A program made the position numbers and the translations under genes. The notes beneath the pieces are model-generated. The model was not told the DNA's origin. It ran no database searches and saw only the letters and a program-made list of their open reading frames with translations. This document shows positions 1-7,414 of a DNA stretch of 57,649 nucleotides, one piece after another; positions within the stretch are counted from its first letter, which is position 1, and each line of letters starts with the position of its first letter. The stretch is from Actinomycetota bacterium (GTDB taxonomy: Bacteria > Actinomycetota > Actinomycetes > Actinomycetales > Microbacteriaceae): positions 1-57,649 of the forward strand of contig WLGB01000003.1 in the NCBI GenBank assembly GCA_009703455.1, written 5' to 3'.

Positions 1-272
1 CTTGAAGCGACCTAACCGACGAGCCCAGCCTGAGTAAAAGTCCCAAGTAGCCCTAAGGCGTAGCTACCCAGCAAGATTTCTAAATGACGCCAGGACCTAA
101 AACGAAATCAAATTTAGGCTGACGGACCTCGAGGCTAGCCTATGCGGCTAGGGCGAAGTCGGTGCGATTAGATTTGGCACCTATAGTTTGCAAAGAACGT
201 TTACGAGATAACTTTGCGTTCTCGACCCGCTTCATTCAGTTTCGGCAAGTACCGTCGAAACCGATCATCCCC
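1..272 (-). ncRNA. ssrA: tmRNA (partial, 3' end off window)
   Basis: Transfer-messenger RNA rescues ribosomes stalled on broken mRNAs and tags the product for proteolysis. On the minus strand the RNA begins at about 272 with the typical 5' sequence GGGGATGATCGGTTTCGACG. The tag reading frame is at 178-140: GCC AAA TCT AAT CGC ACC GAC TTC GCC CTA GCC GCA TAG, encoding AKSNRTDFALAA, with the ALAA protease-recognition end usual in bacteria. The 3' tRNA-like half with the T-arm and CCA end lies beyond base 1, so the gene is incomplete here. It follows its partner smpB on the same strand by 68 bases, the usual actinobacterial arrangement. This gene fills the otherwise ORF-free first 340 bases. Confidence 0.95.
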
Positions 273-287
273 ATGTTTAGTTTTCAA

Positions 288-303
288 ACTACCTTTCGGT
301 AGT
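288..303 (-). terminator. GAAA-loop hairpin between smpB and ssrA
   Basis: Reading the minus strand, ACTACC-GAAA-GGTAGT forms a perfect six-pair stem with a GNRA-type tetraloop, 37 bases after the smpB stop and 15 bases before the tmRNA 5' end. Only a short, mixed T/A stretch (TTGAAAAC) follows, so it is at best a weak intrinsic terminator. It could instead be a processing signal for a joint smpB-ssrA transcript. No convincing separate -10 box was found at the right distance from the tmRNA start. Confidence 0.4.
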
Positions 304-340
304 CTTTCAGTTTACCACGTCGGGAAGACAAAGGAAAGAG

Positions 341-814
341 TTACCAGTCTTTACCTTTAGTAGAGATGGCCCTAGCTGTTTCTCGCTTGTCTTGCTGTTC
401 CTTAAGAGCGTGCCGCTTGTCATAGTCCTTTTTACCCTTGGCAAGCGCAATCTCCACCTTGGCTTTGCCGTCTTTGAAGTAGATTGAAATCGGAACCAGC
501 GTGAACCCTGATTCTTTAATTTTTCCGGTCAGCTTCGTTATTTCAATTCGATTTAGTAAAAGCTTTCTTCGACGTCTAGTTGAGTGATTGGTCCAAGTAC
601 CCTGCGTGTACTCAGGGATGTGAACGTTTTCAAGCCATGCTTCCCCGCGCTCAACCGTGGCATAGCCATCCACCAGAGATGCTCGACCGGCCCGCAGTGA
701 CTTCACTTCAGTTCCAGTTAGGACAATGCCTGCTTCGTAGACATCTTCGATGTGATAGTCGTGACGGGCTTTGCGATTGGTGGCCACAACTTGCTGGCCA
801 CGCTCTCTCGGCAC
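341..814 (-). CDS. smpB: SsrA-binding protein SmpB
   Basis: SmpB binds the tRNA-like domain of tmRNA and delivers it to stalled ribosomes. The 157-residue product is normal length and carries the family core ([33 protein letters not shown]) and a basic C-terminal tail ([18 protein letters not shown]) that enters the mRNA channel. The start is GTG at 814, with AGGAG six bases upstream; that Shine-Dalgarno overlaps the end of ftsX, pointing to translational coupling. The gene is the last coding unit of a prfB-ftsE-ftsX-smpB run and directly precedes ssrA, its functional partner. Confidence 0.97.
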   Translation of the reverse strand: MPRERGQQVVATNRKARHDYHIEDVYEAGIVLTGTEVKSLRAGRASLVDGYATVERGEAWLENVHIPEYTQGTWTNHSTRRRRKLLLNRIEITKLTGKIKESGFTLVPISIYFKDGKAKVEIALAKGKKDYDKRHALKEQQDKRETARAISTKGKDW

Positions 815-823
815 GATCGACTC

Positions 824-1738
824 CTAGATTTTTAGATAGCGACGGATCGCAAGACCCGAAGCTGCTGCAGCTAACACCACGCCAGCGGCAATTAATAGCG
901 GAACTACAAGCATGCCATCGCTAAGGCTCACAAAGCTAGTGAATGGAAGTCTTTCAGCCAAGAATCCCTGGACGAAGAAGACAACAAGGCCCAAGACAGC
1001 CCCCGCCGAGAGCAGACTTCCTATGAAAGCTGCCACCACTCCCTCAAGAATAAAAGGCAGTTGAATTGAAAAGTTGCTGGCTCCTACTAATCGCATGATC
1101 CCCAATTCACGCCGTCTTGAGAAGGCGGAGAGGCGGATTGTGGTGGAGATCAGCAGCACGCTGGAAACAAGCATCAGTAACGCAACGGAGATAGCCGCTA
1201 GTGATGCGATGTTCAAGATGTTGAAGATTTGGTCCAGATAACTTCTCTGATCGCGAACCTCTTCGACTCCAGCCAAACCGGTAAAGCTCTCGGTAATAAT
1301 CTGGGACTGATTCGGGTCAAAAAGATTCACCCAGTAGGTTTCGTTTAGTTGCTCAGCCTTTACGTACTGGGCCACGGCGTTACCTGCGAACTGCTCCTGG
1401 AAGTTAGCGAATGCCTGTTCATGGTCTTCGAAGTAGAATTCCTCAATAAATGGAGCAAGGGTCGCCGAAGCAAGGCGTTCTTGAACCTGAATCTTGACAT
1501 CCTCCGAAGCCTCTCCGCGGGGACAAGTTGCCTCAGGAGAAATGTCAGTGCAGAGGTAAATCGCGACTTGAGCCCGGTCGTACCAATAATTCTTCATCTG
1601 TCCTATTTGAAGTTGCAATAAAGACGCTGTTCCAACAAATGTAAGAGAGATGAAAGTCACGAGGATGATACTTATAACCATCGCAATGTTTCGACGCAGA
1701 CCTTGAGCTACCTCGGAGAAAATAAAACCAAATCGCAT
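824..1738 (-). CDS. ftsX: Cell division protein FtsX
   Basis: FtsX is the membrane half of the FtsEX complex, which in actinobacteria regulates peptidoglycan hydrolases at the division site. The 304-residue protein has an N-terminal membrane helix (about 17-40), a large extracytoplasmic domain with two cysteines (about 41-170) and three further helices (about 178-205, 228-250, 278-298) typical of the FtsX permease fold. The motif RRRELGIMRLVGAS before the third helix is characteristic. It begins two bases after the ftsE stop, so the two proteins are almost certainly co-translated. Confidence 0.95.
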   Translation of the reverse strand: MRFGFIFSEVAQGLRRNIAMVISIILVTFISLTFVGTASLLQLQIGQMKNYWYDRAQVAIYLCTDISPEATCPRGEASEDVKIQVQERLASATLAPFIEEFYFEDHEQAFANFQEQFAGNAVAQYVKAEQLNETYWVNLFDPNQSQIITESFTGLAGVEEVRDQRSYLDQIFNILNIASLAAISVALLMLVSSVLLISTTIRLSAFSRRRELGIMRLVGASNFSIQLPFILEGVVAAFIGSLLSAGAVLGLVVFFVQGFLAERLPFTSFVSLSDGMLVVPLLIAAGVVLAAAASGLAIRRYLKI

Positions 1739-1740
1739 CT

Positions 1741-2430
1741 CTAAGACCGAACCCCGTAGCTGCCAGTCGCCTGGTCGCGAATAATTTGACCGGCGCTTAG
1801 TTCAACAACTCGACGCTGCATTTTGTCAACTATGGAACGGTCGTGCGTTGCCATAACAACTGTGGTCCCAGCTAGGTTGATGGAATCAATCAAGGCCATG
1901 ATGCCCTCGCTGGTTGTTGGGTCCAAATTTCCGGTTGGCTCATCGGCCAACAATATTGCAGGCTTGTTTACGATTGCGCGGGCAAGGGCAACTCTTTGTT
2001 GCTCACCACCAGATAGTTCGCTTGGCAGTCGGTCTGCCTTTTCGCCCAAACCAACCAAGCCCAAAACATCAGGGACTGCTTCCTGAATGAAACCCTGGGA
2101 CTTGCCGATGACCTCGAGACTAAAAGCTACATTTTGCGCGACAGTTTTGTTAGGAAGCAATCTAAAGTCTTGAAAAACCACGCCCAGTTTTCTGCGAAAG
2201 AATGGGACTCGCCGAGCAGGAAGACCAACCAGGTTTTCCCCTAGGACATGAACTGATCCTGAGTTTGGCACATCCTCCCGGAGCATGAGCCTCATGAGGC
2301 TTGACTTACCAGAACCAGAAGCACCAACGAGAAAGACGAAATCGCCTTTTTCTATCTCCAAGCTCACCTGGTCAAGAGCAGGTCTTGGGGTTCCCTTATA
2401 TTTCTTGGTAACGCTCTGAACGCTAATCAT
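1741..2430 (-). CDS. ftsE: Cell division ATP-binding protein FtsE
   Basis: FtsE is the ABC-type ATPase that pairs with FtsX and couples ATP hydrolysis to septal wall remodelling. In 229 residues one sees Walker A GASGSGKSS at 36-44, the ABC signature LSGGEQQ at 139-145 followed by RVALARA, Walker B ILLADEP at 159-165 and the switch histidine in VVMATHD. Length and motifs are standard. It lies 12 bases downstream of prfB and two bases upstream of ftsX, an operon order shared with most actinobacteria. Confidence 0.97.
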   Translation of the reverse strand: MISVQSVTKKYKGTPRPALDQVSLEIEKGDFVFLVGASGSGKSSLMRLMLREDVPNSGSVHVLGENLVGLPARRVPFFRRKLGVVFQDFRLLPNKTVAQNVAFSLEVIGKSQGFIQEAVPDVLGLVGLGEKADRLPSELSGGEQQRVALARAIVNKPAILLADEPTGNLDPTTSEGIMALIDSINLAGTTVVMATHDRSIVDKMQRRVVELSAGQIIRDQATGSYGVRS

Positions 2431-2442
2431 TGTGTCTAAAGC

Positions 2443-3549
2443 CTAAGCGTGGGACTGCATTCTCCAGCGGATTCCCGCGGCTATAAATCCGTCGAGTCCT
2501 CCATCAAATACTGACTGTGGGTTATTCTCCTCGTAGTCGGTCCTGAGGTCCTTCACCATTTGGTAGGGCGCAAGCACGTAGCTTCGCATCTGCTCACCCC
2601 AGGAGGCTTTTACATCCCCAGCTAGCTGCTTCTTGGTGGCTTCTTCCGCACGACGTCTAATCTCAAGCAAACGCGATTGCAGCACTCTCATTGCCGCCTG
2701 TTTATTCTGAATCTGACTTTTTTCATTTTGGCAACTCACAACGGTGCCGGTTGGGAGGTGAGTTATGCGTACTGCTGAGTCGGTGGTATTAACTGACTGG
2801 CCACCTGGGCCGGAAGAACGAAACACGTCTACTCGAATGTCAGCGTCAGGGATTTCAATCGCTTCAGTTTGTTCGACGAGGGGGACAATTTCAACCGCGG
2901 CAAAAGAGGTCTGCCTTTTGCCAGCGGCATTAAATGGACTCATGCGAACGAGCCGGTGAGTTCCAGCCTCAACGGACAATGACCCGTAAGCATAAGGGGC
3001 ATCAATTTCGAAAGTTGCTGATTTGATACCTGCACCCTCGGCGTGAGAGATGTCGAGAATCTGCACAGGGTACTTTTTCTGCTCACAGTAACGTATGTAC
3101 ATTCGCATTAGCATCTCAGCAAAGTCTGTAGCGTCATCGCCACCGGCACCGGAGCGAATGGTTATCACAGCAGCACGCGAGTCGTACTCTCCGCTAAGCA
3201 AGGTTTGGATCTCTACTTCCCCAACCAGCTTTTCTAAGTCCGCCAATTCCTTCTTAGCTTCAGTCTTGGTTTGGATATCAGATTCGTCGTTTGCCATCTC
3301 TATAAGTACCTCTAGGTCATCGACTCGAGACTCGACCGAAACAATAAGATCTAGCTTGTCTTGAGACCTAGATAGCGCGGAAGTGATTTTAGACGCACGT
3401 TCCGGGTCATCCCACAAGTTGCCAGCTGAGGCTTGCTCTCGAAGCAGGTCTACTTCCTGCTGCAGGGAAATTGGGTCAATGACCTCTTTTATGGTTCCGA
3501 ACAGCTTTCTTAGCGCTTTGATTTCGGCTGCGAGATCTAGTTCGGACAT
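2443..3549 (-). CDS. prfB: Peptide chain release factor 2
   Basis: RF2 recognises UGA and UAA stop codons and triggers peptide release. The 368-residue protein carries the codon-recognition tripeptide SPF at 204-206 and the catalytic GGQ at 249-251 within SSGPGGQSVNTTDS. The reading frame is continuous from the ATG: the programmed frameshift at a UGA after about 25 codons, known from many bacterial prfB genes, is absent, so RF2 does not autoregulate that way here. It heads the prfB-ftsE-ftsX-smpB operon and is divergent from an MFS gene, with 36 bases between them. Confidence 0.97.
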   Translation of the reverse strand: MSELDLAAEIKALRKLFGTIKEVIDPISLQQEVDLLREQASAGNLWDDPERASKITSALSRSQDKLDLIVSVESRVDDLEVLIEMANDESDIQTKTEAKKELADLEKLVGEVEIQTLLSGEYDSRAAVITIRSGAGGDDATDFAEMLMRMYIRYCEQKKYPVQILDISHAEGAGIKSATFEIDAPYAYGSLSVEAGTHRLVRMSPFNAAGKRQTSFAAVEIVPLVEQTEAIEIPDADIRVDVFRSSGPGGQSVNTTDSAVRITHLPTGTVVSCQNEKSQIQNKQAAMRVLQSRLLEIRRRAEEATKKQLAGDVKASWGEQMRSYVLAPYQMVKDLRTDYEENNPQSVFDGGLDGFIAAGIRWRMQSHA

Positions 3550-3585
3550 GATTTTCCCAGTCTAAGTCAGGAGCATAATTGTTAG

Positions 3586-4797
3586 GTGACTGCAAACCCA
3601 GAAGCCTTCAAGATTTCCAGTTTGAACCTTCCGGTTTTTGCACCTTCTTTGCTGTTTGGCATCGGTGAGGGAAGTCTTCTACCAATCATTCCAGCCAGTG
3701 CCCAACAGCTCGGAGCAAGCCTTCCAACTGCTGGAATCATTACAGGACTTGTGATGCTGGGAACTCTGGCCGCTGACATTCCCGCCGCAAGACTTATAAA
3801 CGTCATCGGCGAGCGAAAGGCTATGCTCGTGGCTGCCGGGGTTGCCAGCCTGGGAATTTTAGTTTCACTTTCAGCCACCTCGCTTTGGATTCTTGGTGCT
3901 GGAATGTTTCTGCTTGGAGCAAGCGTTTCAGTTTTCGCTTTAGCGAGGCACTCTTTCCTCACCGAGGCGGTTCCATACTCACACCGAGCCAGGTCGCTTT
4001 CTATCTTGGGAGGAGTTTTTAGAGCAGGCCACTTTTTTGGTCCGATGATTGGTGCTCTTCTGATTACTCTGTTCGACATCAAGGCGGTCTTTGTGAACGC
4101 TGTGGTTTTCTGCGCACTGGCGTCACTCGTCCTGCTTTTCGTGAAGCCCGAAGTTATGCCTGATACTCCAGTGACAACCAAGGGCGCGACTTGGCTGGTT
4201 GCTAAAAGAGAATCAAAGAAGTTGGCAACTCTTGGCGTGGTTTCGGCGATTATGGGCGGTCTCCGGACCGCTCGCATTGTAGGACTTCCGTTGTGGGCGC
4301 TTCACATTGGCCTTTCGCCAGCAGCAACCGCTCTGTATATCGGAATTGCTGGAGCACTGGATTTGGCACTTTCATACACCTCGGGACAAATCATGGATAG
4401 ATTCGGCCGGCGCTGGTCTGCTCTTCCAACCTTGCTCGGATTGTCTTTCACATTCGCGCTACTTACTATCGCAACTGATCCGACCACTTTTCTTGCGGTT
4501 GCGCTAGTGATGTCGCTAGCTAATGGAGTAGGTAGTGGAATCATTCTGGTGATTGGATCTGACCTGGCACCAGAGGGTGAACGAAACGAATTTCTTGCCT
4601 CCTACAGGCTTTTAGTAGACGCCGGTGTTGCCGCAACTCCAATCATGATGTCGTTAATCACGGCCATGCTTGGCCTGGCCGCAGCCATGTTTTGGCTCAC
4701 CGGAACCGGAGTCATCGGGGCAGTACTGGCCAACCGCTACCTTCCCAAGCGCGCCAAGCCCTCCGAGCAAACCTTTCCGTTTTCTGAAAATATGTAG
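3586..4797 (+). CDS. MFS transporter
   Basis: This 403-residue, highly hydrophobic protein has about twelve predicted membrane helices in two halves and the MFS loop motif between helices 2 and 3 in diverged form (ADIPAARLINVIGERKA); a second copy (SGQIMDRFGRRWSAL) opens the C-terminal half. That pattern suggests a drug-efflux-type antiporter, but the substrate cannot be told. GTG at 3586 is the start, with AGGAG about a dozen bases upstream. Its last 61 bases overlap, on the opposite strand, the end of the TadG-like gene. Only the family assignment is firm. Confidence 0.85.
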   Translation: MTANPEAFKISSLNLPVFAPSLLFGIGEGSLLPIIPASAQQLGASLPTAGIITGLVMLGTLAADIPAARLINVIGERKAMLVAAGVASLGILVSLSATSLWILGAGMFLLGASVSVFALARHSFLTEAVPYSHRARSLSILGGVFRAGHFFGPMIGALLITLFDIKAVFVNAVVFCALASLVLLFVKPEVMPDTPVTTKGATWLVAKRESKKLATLGVVSAIMGGLRTARIVGLPLWALHIGLSPAATALYIGIAGALDLALSYTSGQIMDRFGRRWSALPTLLGLSFTFALLTIATDPTTFLAVALVMSLANGVGSGIILVIGSDLAPEGERNEFLASYRLLVDAGVAATPIMMSLITAMLGLAAAMFWLTGTGVIGAVLANRYLPKRAKPSEQTFPFSENM

Positions 4798-5168
4798 TTT
4801 TCAAAAATTGGGAACCACCTACTGCATAGTTTGACTCGAACCGTTCTTTCATCATCGACCGAAGTATCGACAAGAGTCACTTCACGCAGTCCTCGAAGCG
4901 GTAACTGACTTAGAAATCTACTGGCCATTGGTTCCAGAGGCTGAGATAAGTTGCCATTGGCTTCGGCCACTACTGACAAGGCAGTTGCTTCAGCAGCGCC
5001 AGTTAGCCGGCGATCAGTCAGATACAAGCTTCCCGCAGACAAAATCGCCAGGATAGCAGTAAGTGAAACTAGGGCAAGTCCAATCCCTAGTAGAGCGAGC
5101 GAGCCTCGCTCGCTGTCTTTACAAGCGCTGGCTCGAGTAAGCAACTGCTTGACCAATGCGAACTTCAA
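4737..5168 (-). CDS. TadG-like pilus assembly protein (Rv3654c-type)
   Basis: The 143-residue product has a short charged N-terminus, then ERGSLALLGIGLALVSLTAIL, a membrane helix like those of Tad pilus minor proteins, followed by an exported domain with two cysteines. It resembles the TadE/TadG-like proteins found next to Tad genes in actinobacteria. The position where pseudopilins carry an acidic residue (+5 after the G/S junction) is leucine here. It is the last gene of the tad operon. The ATG at 5168 gives a 50-base overlap with the preceding gene, so TTG codons at 5156 or 5144 may be the real start. The 3' end overlaps the convergent MFS gene by 61 bases. Confidence 0.7.
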   Translation of the reverse strand: MKFALVKQLLTRASACKDSERGSLALLGIGLALVSLTAILAILSAGSLYLTDRRLTGAAEATALSVVAEANGNLSQPLEPMASRFLSQLPLRGLREVTLVDTSVDDERTVRVKLCSRWFPIFENYIFSENGKVCSEGLARLGR

Positions 5169-5481
5169 TCTCTGCGGTAGAACCTGCTTTGAGACACGAT
5201 GGATCTGGCCTGCAATTCAAGGTCCAGCTCAGCCGCTCCTTAGCTATTCCAAAGTCTTGGGCTAGTTCGGCAACTACCTGCGCGGTGTTGTTGCGATCTG
5301 GCAACAGCACATGCGCCCTGAGTGCATGTCTAGCGATGGCTTCGACTGCAAAACTTTGTTGTTGAGTTTGAACGGCTAATGTTGCAAACATCAAAATCGG
5401 AATCTGCAAAAGCACACCAAAGCCAATCAAGTCCACCATCGCCGAGCCATGCTCGAAACCAAGGCTAGTATTCCGCTTCAC
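5119..5481 (-). CDS. TadE-like pseudopilin
   Basis: A 120-residue protein with the class III pseudopilin layout: short basic leader, cleavage-like junction HGSAMVDL, then a 20-residue hydrophobic helix (GFGVLLQIPILMFATLAV) and an exported domain with a cysteine pair in NCRPDPSC. TadE-type proteins are minor subunits needed to assemble Flp pili. The +5 residue is aspartate instead of the usual glutamate. It overlaps its upstream neighbour by 17 bases and its downstream neighbour by up to 50, so translation is probably coupled. Confidence 0.72.
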   Translation of the reverse strand: MKRNTSLGFEHGSAMVDLIGFGVLLQIPILMFATLAVQTQQQSFAVEAIARHALRAHVLLPDRNNTAQVVAELAQDFGIAKERLSWTLNCRPDPSCLKAGSTAEIEVRIGQAVAYSSQRL

Positions 5482-5842
5482 GTGTAGCCACCGAACTCGC
5501 TTTCAACAGGGATTGCCCCGGAACTAATGCCAGGGCAAGTTTTGAAACGAATTGAATTGACTCGGTTGTGCCAATTTTTGACACAACCCCCTCGACTTGA
5601 ACTGCTGCGGCTGGACCAAGTGAAGCTGCTACAAGCTGCTTTGTTTTTGTTACCCCAGAACTAATGCTTTGATCAGCAAGCGCCGAATAGCGGGCACCTT
5701 CTATGGTGGCATCTAGCAAAACAACCTGCGCGTAAGAGCCCAAAGTTATCGCAAGAGTTGAAGAAAAAATCGCCAGCATCGGGAAAGCCACTAGGACAAA
5801 GTCCGTGACCGCCGAACCTAGCTCCTTAGAAGCTGACCACAC
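5465..5842 (-). CDS. TadE-like pseudopilin
   Basis: A 125-residue TadE-family protein: leader ending in LGSAVTDF, then the hydrophobic segment VLVAFPMLAIFSSTLAITLG and the conserved-looking QVVLLDATIEGARYSALAD that TadE proteins carry just after the helix. It would be a minor pilin of the Tad system. The +5 residue is aspartate, as in the next gene. The start is GTG at 5842, inside the last codons of the Flp-like gene (17-base overlap); no in-frame ATG lies nearby. The C-terminal domain contains no cysteines. Confidence 0.75.
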   Translation of the reverse strand: MWSASKELGSAVTDFVLVAFPMLAIFSSTLAITLGSYAQVVLLDATIEGARYSALADQSISSGVTKTKQLVAASLGPAAAVQVEGVVSKIGTTESIQFVSKLALALVPGQSLLKASSVATREAEY

Positions 5843-5984
5843 GATTCATCGCTTGCTGGAATACTCCCTGGAGCGCGGGGCCTGCGAAAGACCACATCAC
5901 TACCACCAGCCCGGCCGTCATAAGAGTTATCATCACCCAACCAGGCACGTCTCCTGATTCGTCTATCCATTTATTGCTTTCCAT
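5826..5984 (-). CDS. Flp-like small pilin candidate
   Basis: A 52-residue ORF: a hydrophilic leader of about 12 residues (MESNKWIDESGD), then VPGWVMITLMTAGLVVVMWS, one hydrophobic helix, and a short amphipathic tail (QQAMNRVVSF). A very strong Shine-Dalgarno (AAAGGAG) lies seven bases upstream of ATG 5984, supporting translation. Size, position between tadC and the TadE genes, and helix layout fit the major Flp pilin of the system. From memory, similar GDVPGWV-containing small proteins occur in other Micrococcales tad clusters; this was not checked. Unlike classical Flp prepilins it has no glutamate at +5 of the presumed cleavage site. Confidence 0.75.
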   Translation of the reverse strand: MESNKWIDESGDVPGWVMITLMTAGLVVVMWSFAGPALQGVFQQAMNRVVSF

Positions 5985-6002
5985 ATTTATCTTCTCCTTT
6001 TT

Positions 6003-6656
6003 TTAGATGAATCCGAAATTGAGCAATTCAAGACTTGGGTAAATTGCAAACAGCACTGTGATTGGCAATATCAAAAACACCAGCGGGATAAGCATTCTGG
6101 TCTCGTTCTTACCGGCCTGTCGAAGCAGTCTGTTTCGAACCTCCGCCCGGGCACTTTGACCCTGTTCCGACAGCATCTGGGCAAGTGGCGTGCCACGCTC
6201 AAGGGCGAGTGAAACCTTATTGGTGAACTCTGCCAAAAGCGGATGAGGCAGGGCGGCAGAGGCCTTGTGAATTTCTTCCCCGAACGACGCCCCATACTCG
6301 ACAGCGTGAAGGACGGAGCTAAGTTCTGTTGCCAGTTCCCCCTCGCACCTGGGCACCACGGTAGCGAAACTTCGGTAGATGCCATCTCCGGCTCTAAGAC
6401 AAACAACCAACAGGTCAATAATCTCGGGTAGCTCAAGGAGGGCTCTTTCGATTCCACGCTTGTTCGAAGACCTCACGACCAATTTTTGAAACTGCTTGAA
6501 ATTAACAGCCCAGTATTTGTGCACAGGCTTGCTCAGAACCAATGTTGGAGTTTGAACCCTGACTGCCAGCTCTAACTGCGGAACTGAGAATGACTGAGCA
6601 AGTAGTCCAGCAACTCCAACGCCAAAGCCAACCGCTACAAGAAATTCCACGCTCAT
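6003..6656 (-). CDS. tadC: Type II secretion F-domain protein TadC
   Basis: TadC is one of two inner-membrane platform proteins of the Tad pilus machine. The 217-residue protein has an N-terminal helix, a cytoplasmic T2SSF helical bundle (LPEIIDLLVVCLRAGDGIYR, FGEEIHKASAALPHPLLAEF, LERGTPLAQMLSEQGQSARA) and C-terminal membrane helices (RMLIPLVFLILPITVLFAIYPSL). It is shorter than many TadC proteins (about 300) but the F domain is complete. It overlaps tadB by four bases (ATGA-type) and is followed after 18 bases by the Flp-like gene. Confidence 0.85.
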   Translation of the reverse strand: MSVEFLVAVGFGVGVAGLLAQSFSVPQLELAVRVQTPTLVLSKPVHKYWAVNFKQFQKLVVRSSNKRGIERALLELPEIIDLLVVCLRAGDGIYRSFATVVPRCEGELATELSSVLHAVEYGASFGEEIHKASAALPHPLLAEFTNKVSLALERGTPLAQMLSEQGQSARAEVRNRLLRQAGKNETRMLIPLVFLILPITVLFAIYPSLELLNFGFI

Positions 6657-7414
6657 TTTGTAAAAACCCGTCGCGGCTTTGTCAAAGTCCCAATAAGAGT
6701 GACCATCCGATACGCAGCTACTGAAACCATTAACCCAAAAAGTAGAAGACTGACACCCTCGTCGCTGTTATAGATAGCTACGTTTTCTGGCCTCGAGGAT
6801 AAAATCGCAACGATAATCCAAGGAGCAACAATTGCTAGCTTCGCTGTTCCAGTGACCCAACCCTGTTTTGATTCCAACTCGCCCCAAACAGCTATTTCTG
6901 CCCTGGTTCTTTCTGCTTGGTCCCGAAGCGAGTCGAGGTAGCCAACGCCACCCGAGGTTTGAACCACACGGATCAACTCAACTAATCGATCCGCCTGAAT
7001 TTGGCCGAACTGCGACTTGAACCAGTCCAGCGATGGGTCAATGCCAAATCCGCTATCGAGTCTTTCAACTAATTGCTGAAATGCTGGGCGAAGACGTTCT
7101 GGCCCAGTGCGTGCGACTTCGTCTAAAGAATCTATGATTCCAAATCCACTGGTAGCAGCCGATTGTAGGGAGTCAATCACTTCCGGCCAAAGCTTGGCTA
7201 GCTGGTCGGTTCGTTGATTGGCGCGCAGTTTTAGCGCTTCCAGGCTAAATCCTGCAACTGCCAGAAAAGCAAACAGGCTGAGCCCAAAAACCCCGAAACT
7301 CAGTTGAATCCAACTGGCGATAAAACTTGCCAAACCAAAAATGGCAAACAGCATCTGGCCGGGACCAAATCGAGAAAGCCCTGCCGCTTCGAGTTGAAGA
7401 CGAAGCCACTTCAT
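6653..7414 (-). CDS. tadB: Type II secretion F-domain protein TadB
   Basis: The second platform protein of the Tad apparatus, 253 residues. Two membrane helices near the N-terminus (about 22-60) precede the T2SSF domain, recognisable from LWPEVIDSLQSAATSGFGII and VVQTSGGVGYLDSLRDQAERTRAEI, and two helices close the protein. It shares four bases with tadA upstream (start and stop interlocked) and four with tadC downstream, so the three proteins are likely made in fixed proportion. The assignment rests on domain pattern and operon position. Confidence 0.85.
   Translation of the reverse strand: MKWLRLQLEAAGLSRFGPGQMLFAIFGLASFIASWIQLSFGVFGLSLFAFLAVAGFSLEALKLRANQRTDQLAKLWPEVIDSLQSAATSGFGIIDSLDEVARTGPERLRPAFQQLVERLDSGFGIDPSLDWFKSQFGQIQADRLVELIRVVQTSGGVGYLDSLRDQAERTRAEIAVWGELESKQGWVTGTAKLAIVAPWIIVAILSSRPENVAIYNSDEGVSLLLFGLMVSVAAYRMVTLIGTLTKPRRVFTK

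Noticed and set aside
3450-3549. Programmed frameshift in prfB
   Set aside because: The reading frame is continuous from ATG through the region where CUUUGA would occur, so no frameshift is needed.
3582-4277. 231-codon minus-strand ORF antisense to the first MFS gene
   Set aside because: Ser/Thr/Ala-rich translation without any family pattern; it mirrors a clear 12-helix transporter on the plus strand.
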